DNA of 64,000 bases from Nonomuraea africana (lineage in GTDB: Bacteria > Actinomycetota > Actinomycetes > Streptosporangiales > Streptosporangiaceae). Location of the stretch: positions 1,426,001-1,490,000 of the forward strand of contig NZ_JADBEF010000001.1 of NCBI RefSeq assembly GCF_014873535.1, given 5' to 3'. Shown here in pieces: positions 52,237 through 60,923 of the stretch. The position numbers were made by a program, and so were the translations under genes. Under the pieces are notes generated by a model. The model worked only from the letters and a program-made list of their open reading frames with translations. It searched no databases and was not told where the DNA came from. Position 1 is the stretch's first letter, and every line of letters starts with the position of its first letter.

Positions 52237-53300
52237 CCACCGTGCTGCGGCCGCACGCCGAAGACGACCACGCCGAGGAGCTGGCGCTGCTGGCCAAGGA
52301 GGACGACAGGGTCAGACCGCCCGGCTGGAAGCTGTCGCCGTGGGCGGTCACGACCTACCTGCTCGGCGACGGCGACCGGATCACCCCGAAGTACGTCGGC
52401 GCCAGGCGCGTCGTCGAGGTGGCCGTCGCCACGCTGGCCACCGACCGCGCGCTGCTGCTGCTCGGCGTGCCGGGCACCGCCAAGACGTGGCTGTCGGAGC
52501 ACCTGGCCGCCGCCATCAGCGGCGACTCCACCCTCCTGGTGCAGGGTACGGCGGGCACAGCCGAGGAGTCGATCCGCTACGGCTGGAACTACGCCAGGCT
52601 GCTGGCCGAGGGGCCCTCGCGGGAGGCGCTGACGCCGTCCCCCGTCATGCGCGCCATGGCCGAGGGCCGGATCGCGCGGGTGGAGGAGCTGACCCGCATG
52701 CCGTCCGACGTGCAGGACGCGCTGATCACCGTCCTGTCGGAGAAGACGCTGCCGATCCCCGAGCTCAACCAGGAGGTGCAGGCGCGGCGCGGGTTCAACG
52801 TCATCGCCACCGCCAACGACCGCGACAGGGGCGTCAACGAGCTGTCCAGCGCCCTGCGGCGGCGCTTCAACACCGTCGTGCTGTCCCTGCCGGCCACCGC
52901 CGAGGAGGAGGTCGACATCGTCACGCGGCGCGTCGCCCAGCTCGGCCGGTCGCTGGAGCTGCCCGAGGCGACGACCGGGATGTCCGAGATCCGCAGGGTC
53001 GTCACCGTCTTCCGCGAGCTGCGCGACGGCGTCACCGAGGACGGGCGCACCAAGGTCAAGTCGCCGAGCGGCACCCTGTCCACCGCCGAGGCCATCTCCG
53101 TGCTGACCAACGGCCTCGCCCTGGCCGCCCACTTCGGCGACGGGGTCCTGCGGGCTGCCGACGTGGCGGCCGGCATCGTCGGCGCGGTCGTGCAGGAGCC
53201 GGTGTCCGACCAGGTGGTGTGGCGCGAATACCTCGAGACCGTCGTGCGCGAACGCGAAGACTGGCGCGACTTCTACCGCGCCTGCAGGGAGGTCTCCTGA
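52233..53300 (+). CDS. MoxR-type AAA+ ATPase (YehL-like)
   Basis: A 355-residue AAA+ ATPase. Walker A is GVPGTAKT (residues 78-85); the MoxR pattern continues with VQGTAGTAEESIRYGWNYA, Walker B-like IARVEELTRMPSDVQDALI, EKTLPIPE, sensor 1 VIATANDRDRGVNELSSALRRRFN. MoxR ATPases work with VWA proteins as chaperones or activators of metal- or complex-assembly. TTG start overlaps the DUF5691 stop (TTGA) with GAAGGAG upstream. Closest described relatives appear to be the YehL group. Confidence 0.9.
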   Translation: MTTVLRPHAEDDHAEELALLAKEDDRVRPPGWKLSPWAVTTYLLGDGDRITPKYVGARRVVEVAVATLATDRALLLLGVPGTAKTWLSEHLAAAISGDSTLLVQGTAGTAEESIRYGWNYARLLAEGPSREALTPSPVMRAMAEGRIARVEELTRMPSDVQDALITVLSEKTLPIPELNQEVQARRGFNVIATANDRDRGVNELSSALRRRFNTVVLSLPATAEEEVDIVTRRVAQLGRSLELPEATTGMSEIRRVVTVFRELRDGVTEDGRTKVKSPSGTLSTAEAISVLTNGLALAAHFGDGVLRAADVAAGIVGAVVQEPVSDQVVWREYLETVVREREDWRDFYRACREVS

Positions 53301-53328
53301 TGCCGCGCGGCGGCCGTCCGGAGGTGTC

Positions 53329-55794
53329 GTGAGCGTCACCGTCCTCGGGGTCAGGCACCATGGGCCGGGCTCGGCGCGGGCCGTCCACGCCGAGCTCGCC
53401 CGGCTGCGCCCCGACGCGATCCTCATCGAGGGGCCGCCCGAGGCCGACGGGCTGATCCCCCTCGCGCCCGAGATGGAGCCGCCGGTCGCGTTGCTCGCGC
53501 ACACGCCGGGCTCGCCGCGCTCCGCGTTCTGGCCATTCGCGGTGTTCTCGCCCGAATGGCAGGCCATCCTGTACGGCACGACGGCGGGCGTCCCGGTGCG
53601 CTTCGTCGACCTGCCCGCCGTCCACACGCTGGCCATGGAGAGCGACGACAGCCCGCACGCCGACCCCCTCGGCGAGCTGGCGGCGGCGGCCGGATACGAC
53701 GACCCCGAGCGCTGGTGGGAGGACGTCGTCGAGCACAGGGGCGACACCCCCTTCCAGACGATCGCCGAGGCGATGGCCGCCGTGCGGGAGGGCCACGTGC
53801 CGGGTCCGCACGAGGCGCGCCGCGAGGCCCACATGCGCCGCTGCCTGCGCGCGGCGGTGAAGGAGGGTTTCGAGCGGATCGCGGTGGTGTGCGGGGCCTG
53901 GCACGTCCCCGCCCTCACCGGGGCGCTGCCGTCCGCGACGGCCGACAACGCGCTGCTGCGCGGGCTGCCCAAGGTGAAGGCCGAGCTGACCTGGGTGCCC
54001 TGGACGTACGGCAGGCTCGCCGCGCGCAGCGGCTACGGCGCGGGCATCACCTCGCCCGGCTGGTACCACCACCTGTTCGCCGTCGCCGACCGGCCGGTCG
54101 AACGCTGGCTCACGTCGGCGGCGGCGGTGCTCAGGGAGGAGGGCATGGCCGTCTCTCCCGCTCACGTCATCGAGGCCGTACGGCTGGCCGAGAGCCTCGC
54201 GGCGCTGCGCGGGCGGCCCCTCGCCGGGCTGAGCGAGGTCACCGAGGCGGTGCGCGCGGTGCTGTGCGACGGCGACGAGCTCCTCGTGCGGCTGGTCCAG
54301 CGGCGGCTGGTGGTGGGCGATCGGCTCGGCACGGTCAGCCCGCGCACCCCGATGGTGCCGCTGCAGCGCGACCTGCGCGACCAGCAGCGGCGGGTGAAGC
54401 TCGGCCCCGAGGCGGTGGAGCGGGAGCTCGACCTCGACCTGCGCAAGCCGCTCGACCTGGCGCGCAGCCGCCTGCTGCACCGGTTGCGGCTGCTCGGGGT
54501 CGACTGGGGGCGGCCGGGGGAGTCGCGGGGAAGGGGGACGTTCAGGGAGGTGTGGCGGCTGGCGTGGCGTCCCGAGTACGACGTCGTCCTGATCGAGTCG
54601 GCCGCCCTCGGCACCAGCGTGGAGTCCGCCGCCACCCATCGCGCCCGCACCATGGCCACCGGCGGCTCGGCTCATCCCGAGACTCCCGTTCCCGGCCCAG
54701 CTCCCGGACTGCTTCCCGGCCCGGCTCCCGGACTGCTTCCCGGCCCGGCTGCTGGCCCGCCTCCCGGTCCGGCTGCTCACGGAGTTCCCGGTTCGGGTGC
54801 TCACCGGGCTTCGGGGGCGGCTCACGGGGTGTCGTTGGCGGAGTTGACCGGGCTGGTGGAGCGGTGCCTGCTGGCCGACCTGGGCGGGGCGCTGCCTGAG
54901 GTGCTGGCCGCGCTGTCGAACAGGGCGGCCCTCGACACCGACGTCACCCATCTCATGGCCGCCCTGCCCGCGATGGTGCGCGCCCAGCGGTACGGGGACG
55001 TGCGCGGGACCCCGTCGGACGGTCTCGAGGCGATCGCGGAGTCGATGCTGGACCGGATCTGCGCGGGGTTGCCGGTGGCGGTGACGGGGATCGACGACGA
55101 GGCGGCCGCTGGGCTGGTCGAACACCTCGAGGCCGTCCACGCCGCCGTCGCCCTCCTGACCCCACCACCAACGGCCGGAGGGTCGGGCGGGGGCCCTCCC
55201 GCGAGTGTGGGAGAGACCCCTTCCGATCACGACACCGGGGGTGTGGGTCGTGTCTCTGAGGGTGCGGGGGAGGGCTCTGGAGGTCTTGTCCCTGGGGGCG
55301 TTCCATCGGGTCGTGTCCCGGCGGGGTGGAGGCGGTGGGTGGTGACGTTGCGGGCCGTTTGCGACCGCGCTCGCCCGCATCCGCTCATCGAGGGGCGCCT
55401 CACCCGGCTCCTTCTCGACGCGGGCGAGCTCACCCCCTCCGATGCGGGCGACCGCATGGCGCGGTCGATGTCCAGGGGCAATCCTCCTGCCAGGGCGGCC
55501 GCGTGGGTGGAGGGGTTCATGGCGGGCAAGGGGCTGCTGCTCGTGCACGACTCCCGCCTGCTCTCCCTGGTGGACGGCTGGCTGATCGGCCTCACCCCCG
55601 AGGAGTTCACCGGCGTGCTCCCGCTGCTGCGCCGTACCTTCAGCAGGTTCGAGGCACCCGAGCGGCGCGCGATCGGCGAGCGCGTCCGAGCCTCCGGCAC
55701 CGCCGCCGACGGGCGACGGCGCGAGGTGGACGAAGGCAGGGCCGCGGCGGCCGTACGGACAGCGCGGCTGATCCTGGGGGTGCCACGTGGATGA
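53329..55794 (+). CDS. DUF5682-family protein (YehM-like)
   Basis: An 821-residue protein. The N-terminus TVLGVRHHGPGSARAVHAEL and PDAILIEGPPEAD is the DUF5682 signature and resembles a TraB/TIKI-type alpha-beta fold; the following 350 residues are conserved (ERWWEDVVEHRGDTPFQTI, VVCGAWHVPALTG). A Pro/Gly-rich repeat linker (residues 455-486) separates it from a C-terminal helical region (EFTGVLPLLRRTFSRFEAPERRAIG). The enzymatic role is unknown. The final codons are part of the 45-bp junction repeat. Fourth gene of the MoxR/VWA operon. Confidence 0.83.
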   Translation: MSVTVLGVRHHGPGSARAVHAELARLRPDAILIEGPPEADGLIPLAPEMEPPVALLAHTPGSPRSAFWPFAVFSPEWQAILYGTTAGVPVRFVDLPAVHTLAMESDDSPHADPLGELAAAAGYDDPERWWEDVVEHRGDTPFQTIAEAMAAVREGHVPGPHEARREAHMRRCLRAAVKEGFERIAVVCGAWHVPALTGALPSATADNALLRGLPKVKAELTWVPWTYGRLAARSGYGAGITSPGWYHHLFAVADRPVERWLTSAAAVLREEGMAVSPAHVIEAVRLAESLAALRGRPLAGLSEVTEAVRAVLCDGDELLVRLVQRRLVVGDRLGTVSPRTPMVPLQRDLRDQQRRVKLGPEAVERELDLDLRKPLDLARSRLLHRLRLLGVDWGRPGESRGRGTFREVWRLAWRPEYDVVLIESAALGTSVESAATHRARTMATGGSAHPETPVPGPAPGLLPGPAPGLLPGPAAGPPPGPAAHGVPGSGAHRASGAAHGVSLAELTGLVERCLLADLGGALPEVLAALSNRAALDTDVTHLMAALPAMVRAQRYGDVRGTPSDGLEAIAESMLDRICAGLPVAVTGIDDEAAAGLVEHLEAVHAAVALLTPPPTAGGSGGGPPASVGETPSDHDTGGVGRVSEGAGEGSGGLVPGGVPSGRVPAGWRRWVVTLRAVCDRARPHPLIEGRLTRLLLDAGELTPSDAGDRMARSMSRGNPPARAAAWVEGFMAGKGLLLVHDSRLLSLVDGWLIGLTPEEFTGVLPLLRRTFSRFEAPERRAIGERVRASGTAADGRRREVDEGRAAAAVRTARLILGVPRG
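54691..54786 (+). repeat. Four 24-bp Pro/Gly tandem repeats in the DUF5682 gene
   Basis: Units from 54691, 54715, 54739 and 54763 encode PGPAPGLL, PGPAPGLL, PGPAAGPP and PGPAAHGV. The first two differ at one base, showing recent duplication. The repeats form a flexible linker between the two halves of the protein. Confidence 0.88.
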
Positions 55795-55904
55795 ACGGGC
55801 GCGCGGGTGGCGGATGATCGCGGGATGCCGCGTGGATGAGTGGCGGCGCGGGTGGAGGATGATCGTGGGGGTGCCGAGTGGATGAGCGGCTGCGCAGGTG
55901 GCGG
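55769..55904 (+). repeat. Three 45-46-bp tandem repeats spanning a gene junction
   Basis: Units 55769-55814, 55815-55859 and 55860-55904 each contain the end of the DUF5682 frame (..LGVPRG-stop type) and the start of the VWA frame (GTGGATGA, then MDERxRxWR). The DUF5682 stop lies in unit 1 and the VWA GTG in unit 3, so the overlap of two genes has been copied twice, creating an 83-bp gap. Unit 1 is 46 bp and unit 2 is 45 bp, which shifts the frame between copies. Confidence 0.88.
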
Positions 55905-57011
55905 CTGGTGCTGGGCGGCGGCGACGCGGACGGCACCGGGTTCGCCCCGCAGGGGAGCGACGCCCGGATGGACGAGGCGCTCGGCGCCGTCTACGACCCA
56001 CGCCCCGAACGGGCGGGCGGGCTCGGTGCGTCGGCCCCGAGGGTGGCGCGCTGGCTCGGCGACATCAGGTCGTACTTCCCCTCGACCGTGGTCCAGGTCA
56101 TGCAGCAGGACGCGATCGAGCGGCTCGACCTCACCAGCCTGCTGCTCGAACCCGAGATGCTCGAGGCGGTCGAGCCCGACGTGCACCTGGTCGGCACGCT
56201 GCTCGCGCTCAACAACGTCATGCCCGACAGGGCGCGCGAGTCGGCGAGGGCGGTGGTGCGCAGGGTCGTCTCCGCGCTCGAACGCGAGATGGCCCAGCGC
56301 CTCAGGTCGGCCGTCGACGGCGCGCTGAACAGGGCGGCCAGGACGCACCGGCCCAGGCGGGCGGCCGACATCGACTGGGACCGCACGATCAGGGTCAACC
56401 TCCGGCACTACCTGCCCGACCGGCGCACGGTCGTGCCGTCCAGGCTGGTCGGTTACGCGCGACGGCAGCGCGGCGTCCAGCGGGAGGTCGTGCTCTGCGT
56501 CGACCAGAGCGGCTCGATGGCCTCCTCGGTCGTCCACGCGGGGGTGTTCGGGGCGGTGCTGGCCTCGATGAGGTCGTTGAAGACGTCGCTGGTGGTGTTC
56601 GACACGGCGGTGGCCGATCTCACCGAGCACCTGCACGACCCGATGGAGGTGCTGTTCGGCACCCAGCTCGGCGGCGGCACCGACATCAACAGGGCGGTCG
56701 CCTACGCCAAGGGGCTGATCACCAGGCCGGCCGACTCGATCTTCGTCCTGGTCAGCGACCTGTTCGAGGGCGGCGTGCGGCAGGAGATGCTGCGCAGGAT
56801 CGCGGCGATGACCAGGGCGGGGGTGCAGGTGATCGTGCTGCTCGCGCTGTCGGACGACGGCGCGCCCTTCTACGACCACGACAACGCGGCGGCGCTGGCG
56901 GCGATGGGGGTGCCGGCGTTCGCGTGCACACCCGACGCCTTCCCGGCCCTGATGGCGGCAGCCATCGAACGCCGCGACCTCGCGGGGTGGGCCGAACGCG
57001 ACCCGCCCTGA
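55878..57011 (+). CDS. VWA-domain protein of the MoxR system (YehP-like)
   Basis: A 377-residue protein, close to the length of E. coli YehP. The C-terminal von Willebrand A domain has a full MIDAS: DQSGSMAS (D209, S211, S213), the Thr in GGGTDINRA and the Asp in LVSDLFEGG. The N-terminal half is helical and conserved (FPSTVVQVMQQDAIERLDL). It should bind a partner through a metal ion, driven by the MoxR ATPase. The GTG start lies in the third copy of a tandem repeat; frames from the first two copies stop at 55885. Confidence 0.9.
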   Translation: MDERLRRWRLVLGGGDADGTGFAPQGSDARMDEALGAVYDPRPERAGGLGASAPRVARWLGDIRSYFPSTVVQVMQQDAIERLDLTSLLLEPEMLEAVEPDVHLVGTLLALNNVMPDRARESARAVVRRVVSALEREMAQRLRSAVDGALNRAARTHRPRRAADIDWDRTIRVNLRHYLPDRRTVVPSRLVGYARRQRGVQREVVLCVDQSGSMASSVVHAGVFGAVLASMRSLKTSLVVFDTAVADLTEHLHDPMEVLFGTQLGGGTDINRAVAYAKGLITRPADSIFVLVSDLFEGGVRQEMLRRIAAMTRAGVQVIVLLALSDDGAPFYDHDNAAALAAMGVPAFACTPDAFPALMAAAIERRDLAGWAERDPP

Positions 57012-57027
57012 GGGGGTTTCCGCGTTC

Positions 57028-57115
57028 CAGAGGGCCCGCTCTCAGAGGGTTCCCCGCATCTCACGGTGTCCCCGCATCTCGGAGGGTTCCCGCATCTCAG
57101 AGGGTCCCCCGCAAC
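57028..57115. repeat. Five degenerate 15-19-bp tandem repeats
   Basis: Units beginning at 57028, 57043, 57062, 57080 and 57098 follow the pattern CAGAGGGTTCCCCGCATCT with substitutions and small length changes. They fill the 200-bp gap between the VWA stop and the end of the convergent MFS gene. No frame with the genome's codon bias crosses them; a spent terminator-like array is one possibility. Confidence 0.65.
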
Positions 57116-57217
57116 CCGAGGAGGTCCCTTACGTCCCGCCAGGGTTTCGGCACCCCGGCGGGGGCTCTGGCTCGCGGCCAGGCGAGAACCCCGGCCGGGG
57201 CATGTGGCGTACGGAGG

Positions 57218-58660
57218 TCAGTGGGCGGGCTCCTCGCGAGCGTGTCGGGGCAGCAGGAAGGAGAGCGCGCAGGTGACGAGCAGCAGCCCGATCTCCACCC
57301 CCACCATCACCTGCATCGCGTCGCCGAAGCTCCACTGACTCTTGAGCAGGTTGAAGAACAGCGTGCCCAGGAGGGCCGCGCCGAGCGCCCCGCCGAGCTG
57401 CTGGATCGCCGTGAGCGTCCCGGAGGCAGAGCCCGACTCGTGTGGCTCGACGCCGGCCAGGACGATGTCGAAGAACGGCGCCATGGTCAGTCCCATCCCG
57501 ATGCCGACCAGGGCGAGCCCGGGAGCCAGCTGCCAGGCGTCGATGTCGAGCCCCGCCAGGTGGATGGTCAGTCCGAGCGCGCCGGCGCCCGCCGCCATGA
57601 CCCCGGTCCCGATCTGCAGCAGTGTCCTGCCCAGCTTCGCGACCAGGGCCATGGCGATGCCGAAGCCGACCACGCCGCCGATCGCCTGGGGCAGGCCGGT
57701 CAGGCCCGCCTTGAGCGGGCTGAAGTGGAGTCCCTCCTGGACGTAGAGCATGAAGACCAGCGACAGCCCGATCATGCCGGTGAAGAAGGACAGCCCCGCG
57801 ACGAGGCCGCCGGTGAAGGCGCGCTTGCGGAACAGGCCGGGCGTGACGAGCGGGTCCTTGCCCGCGCGCTGCCGGCGTGACTCGTAGGCGCCGAAGAGGG
57901 CGAACATCGCGATCGAGCCCGCCATGCAGACGAAGGTCCAGGCCGGCCAGCCGGCCTCCTGGCCCTGGATGAGCGGGAAGATCAGCAGGAACGCGGCGGC
58001 GGAGACCAGGAGCATGCCGACGAGGTCGAGCCTGGTGGCGTTCGAGAGGCGGAACTCGGGCAGGAACTTCAGCGCGGCGAGCACGGCGGCCAGCCCGATC
58101 GGCAGGTTGATCAGGAAGATCATGCGCCAGCCGGTGCCGAACAGGTCGGCGTCGACCAGCCATCCCGCCAGCACGGGTCCGCCGACCGAGGAGATGGTCA
58201 TGACGGGCCCGAACAGGCCGAACGCCTTGCCAATCTCCTCCGGCGGGAACATCTCCTTGATCAGGCCGAGGCCCTGGGGGATCATGACGGCGCCGAACAG
58301 GCCCTGCAGCACGCGCGAGCCGATCAGCATCTCGGGGCTCACGGACACGCCGCACAGCAGCGACGCGACGGTGAAACCGAGCGCGCCGATCACGAACATG
58401 CGCTTGCGGCCGTAGAGGTCGCCGAGACGGCCGCCGGTGATCAGGCCGACCGCCATCGCCAGCGTGTAGCCGGAGACCAGCCACTGGATCAGGCCGGCCG
58501 AGCCGCCGATCTCCTTCTGGATGGTGGGCGCGGCGATCTGCGTGATCAGCGCGTCGATCAGGTCCATCACCTCGGCGGCGAGGATCACGAACAGGGCGGG
58601 CCAGCGCCACCGGTAGGCGGCGGGACGCTCCAGCGTCGTGGCCGTCATGGGGGAGTTCAT
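57218..58660 (-). CDS. MFS drug exporter, DHA2 (14-helix) family
   Basis: A 480-residue transporter with about 14 hydrophobic helices. Motif A appears as GGRLGDLYGRKRMF after helix 2, and the helix-5 motif C region as GPVMTISSVGGPVLAGWLV, typical of proton-driven EmrB/QacA-type exporters. It should pump out a drug or metabolite. ATG 58660 is chosen; another ATG 12 bases downstream is possible. It is divergent from a TetR gene with an array of palindromes between them, so it is very probably induced by its own substrate. Confidence 0.92.
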   Translation of the reverse strand: MNSPMTATTLERPAAYRWRWPALFVILAAEVMDLIDALITQIAAPTIQKEIGGSAGLIQWLVSGYTLAMAVGLITGGRLGDLYGRKRMFVIGALGFTVASLLCGVSVSPEMLIGSRVLQGLFGAVMIPQGLGLIKEMFPPEEIGKAFGLFGPVMTISSVGGPVLAGWLVDADLFGTGWRMIFLINLPIGLAAVLAALKFLPEFRLSNATRLDLVGMLLVSAAAFLLIFPLIQGQEAGWPAWTFVCMAGSIAMFALFGAYESRRQRAGKDPLVTPGLFRKRAFTGGLVAGLSFFTGMIGLSLVFMLYVQEGLHFSPLKAGLTGLPQAIGGVVGFGIAMALVAKLGRTLLQIGTGVMAAGAGALGLTIHLAGLDIDAWQLAPGLALVGIGMGLTMAPFFDIVLAGVEPHESGSASGTLTAIQQLGGALGAALLGTLFFNLLKSQWSFGDAMQVMVGVEIGLLLVTCALSFLLPRHAREEPAH

Positions 58661-58680
58661 TTGGGGGAGTCTCCTCGGGG

Positions 58681-58746
58681 GAACGTTGTTCTTTAGGCGA
58701 ACGGTGTTCGTTGGCAAACACTGTTCTATGTACGAACGGTGTTCGT
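58681..58746. promoter_or_regulatory. TetR operator array GAAC-N3-GTTC
   Basis: Three palindromes share GAAC-N3-GTTC: 58681-58691 (spacer GTT), 58698-58710 (CGAAC-GGT-GTTCG) and 58732-58746 (ACGAAC-GGT-GTTCGT). The last two have identical spacers and centres 35 bp apart. A partial copy lies between them near 58716-58726. They occupy the promoter region shared by the MFS exporter and TetR genes. Confidence 0.82.
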
Positions 58747-58764
58747 GTCAAGTACATTGTTCGT

Positions 58765-59490
58765 ATGGAGCCAGTGCCCGCGCCGCCGTGGCGCAAGACG
58801 CGCCCTGTCAAGCCGGTGAAGCCGCAGCTCACCCAGGCCCTCATCGTGGAGACCGGCCTGCGGATCGTGGATGCGGAGGGTCTCGACGCGCTGAGCATGC
58901 GCAGGGTCGCCCAGGAGCTCGACACCGGCCCCGCCTCGCTCTACGCGCACGTCGCGAACAAGGACGAGCTGCTGGACCTGATCTACGAGCGGGTCCTGGA
59001 GGAGATCGAGCTGCCCGCGCCCGAGCCGGAGCGGTGGGCCGAGCAGCTGCGCGAGGCGGTGTTCGCCATGCACGAGGTGTTCAACACCCACGCCGACATC
59101 GCGAGGGTCTCGCTGGCCAACATCCCCACCGGCGCCAACGCCATGCGCGTCGCCGAGGGCATGATGGCCATCATGGTCGAGGGAGGGGTGCCACCGACCG
59201 CCGCCGCCATCGCCATCGACCGCATCAGCCTGCTGGTCGCGGCCGACGCCCACGAGGGCGCGCTCTACCGCGGGATGCAGCGGGCCAGCGGCATGGCGGA
59301 GGAGGAGTTCGTCGCCGAGCATTTCCGCCAGGTCGAGCAGTACATACGCAGCCTGCCCGCCGACCGCTTCCCCTATCTGGCGCGTTTCGCCAACGAGCTG
59401 GTGCGGCCGAGCGGGGAGGAGAGGTTCGCGTTCGGCCTCGATCTGATGATCGCGGGCCTGGCCGCGGGTGCCGTCCGCCCAATGACCTAG
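58765..59490 (+). CDS. TetR-family transcriptional regulator
   Basis: A 241-residue regulator: an N-terminal Pro/Lys-rich arm, HTH domain about residues 20-70 (GLDALSMRRVAQELDTGPAS, LYAHVANKDELL) and an actinobacterial TetR C-terminal ligand domain. ATG 58765 is chosen because the upstream in-frame ATG lies inside the operator array. It probably represses the divergent MFS exporter and itself; an MFS gene on the same strand follows after 48 bp and may be a second target. Confidence 0.9.
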   Translation: MEPVPAPPWRKTRPVKPVKPQLTQALIVETGLRIVDAEGLDALSMRRVAQELDTGPASLYAHVANKDELLDLIYERVLEEIELPAPEPERWAEQLREAVFAMHEVFNTHADIARVSLANIPTGANAMRVAEGMMAIMVEGGVPPTAAAIAIDRISLLVAADAHEGALYRGMQRASGMAEEEFVAEHFRQVEQYIRSLPADRFPYLARFANELVRPSGEERFAFGLDLMIAGLAAGAVRPMT

Positions 59491-59538
59491 GACCGCTGCC
59501 CGATGTGCCGGCCAGGGGTCCGGCCATACGTTTCCGGC

Positions 59539-60915
59539 ATGACTGCGACTGTTGAGACCGCACCCCCGGTCAGCGTGATATCCGCGAAGTACCGTTCGCT
59601 CAGCTCTGGACTCGTCGCCCTCGTCATGCTGGTGGCGTTCGAGGCGATGGCCGTGGCCACGGCCATGCCGGTCGTGGCCAGGGAGCTCGACGGCATGCAC
59701 CTGTACAACCTGGCCTTCAGCGCCACCCTCGCGGCCAGCGTGATCGCCACGGTGCTCGGTGGCAGATGGAGCGACGTGAAGGGCCCGCTGCCGCCCATCG
59801 CCGTCGGTGTGGTGACCTTCGTCGCGGGACTGCTGGTCGCCGGTTTCGCCCCCACGATGGAGATCTTCGTGGGCGGTCGCTTCGTCCAGGGCCTGGGCGC
59901 GGGCCTGATCCAGGTCTCCCTGTACGTGCTCGTCGCGAGGGCCTACCCGCAGGCGATGCATCCGAAGGTCTTCGCGCTGTTCTCCGCGGCATGGGTGATC
60001 CCGTCCATGGTGGGCCCCGCGATCGCCGGCCTGGTCGTGGAGAACGTCGACTGGCGCTGGGTGTTCCTCGGCGTGGCGCTGATCGTCGTCCCCTCCGCCC
60101 TGCTGCTCTGGCGGGGTACGGCGGGCCAGCGGCTCGACGGCGGCGCCGCCGAGCCCGCCCCCGGTCTGGGCGGCAAGCTGGTCTGGGCCACCCTGACCGC
60201 CGTGGCCGCCGCCCTCATCCAGTACGGCAGCGCGCTGGCGCTCGGCGGGATCCCGCTGCTGGCCGGCGGCGTCGTGCTGCTGGCCGTGGCGCTGCCCAAG
60301 TTGCTGCTGCCCGGCTCCCTCAAGGCTGCCCGCGGCCTGCCGAGCGCCCCGGTGCTGCGCGGCCTGGCCTTCGGCTCGCTGACCGCCTCGCAGGTGCTGA
60401 TCCCGCTCATGCTGATCAGCGAGCGCGACCTGTCGCCGACCGGCGCGGGCATCGTGCTGACCGTCGGCGCGCTGGGCTGGTCCACCGGCTCGTGGATCAA
60501 GGGCCGCGGCACGATCGGCAACCTCACCGCCATGCGCGGCGGCGCCATCCTCATCGCTCTCGGCATCGCGCTCATCGCGCTCGTGCTGGTCGACGCGGTG
60601 CCCATCGCGCTGGCCTACGTCGCCATGGCACTGTCGGGCCTCGGCATCGGCGCCCTGCACCCCACGGTCTCGGTGCTGGTGCTGGAGATGTCCAAGCAGG
60701 GCGAGGAGGGACAGAACACCGCCGCCGTCGGCGTCGGGGAGTCCGTCTTCACCGTCGTCGCCGTCGCGGTCACCGGAGCGCTGTTCACCGCCTCGGGCGA
60801 GATGTACCTCGTCGGGTTCGGCTTCACTTTCGTCCTGGCCATCCTGGCCGCGCTCATCGCGCCCCGTTTTGCGCAGTCCGCTCCGGCGGGCACCATGGAG
60901 GGAGTCCGTTCTTAG
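59539..60915 (+). CDS. MFS transporter
   Basis: A 458-residue transporter with about 12-14 helices: LVMLVAFEAMAVATAMPVVA in helix 1, GGRWSDVKGPLPPIA as a degenerate motif A, and RFVQGLGAGLIQVSLYVLVA. The closest type is the actinobacterial drug/metabolite exporter group. Starts at ATG 59539, 48 bp after the TetR stop, and could be read from the TetR promoter. The enolase-superfamily gene follows after 8 bp, so the two form an operon. Confidence 0.88.
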   Translation: MTATVETAPPVSVISAKYRSLSSGLVALVMLVAFEAMAVATAMPVVARELDGMHLYNLAFSATLAASVIATVLGGRWSDVKGPLPPIAVGVVTFVAGLLVAGFAPTMEIFVGGRFVQGLGAGLIQVSLYVLVARAYPQAMHPKVFALFSAAWVIPSMVGPAIAGLVVENVDWRWVFLGVALIVVPSALLLWRGTAGQRLDGGAAEPAPGLGGKLVWATLTAVAAALIQYGSALALGGIPLLAGGVVLLAVALPKLLLPGSLKAARGLPSAPVLRGLAFGSLTASQVLIPLMLISERDLSPTGAGIVLTVGALGWSTGSWIKGRGTIGNLTAMRGGAILIALGIALIALVLVDAVPIALAYVAMALSGLGIGALHPTVSVLVLEMSKQGEEGQNTAAVGVGESVFTVVAVAVTGALFTASGEMYLVGFGFTFVLAILAALIAPRFAQSAPAGTMEGVRS

Positions 60916-60923
60916 GGGGGAAC

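Noticed and set aside
54691..57115. Tandem repeats read as a CRISPR array
   Set aside because: Units are directly adjacent without spacers, most are in coding frames, and no cas genes are present.
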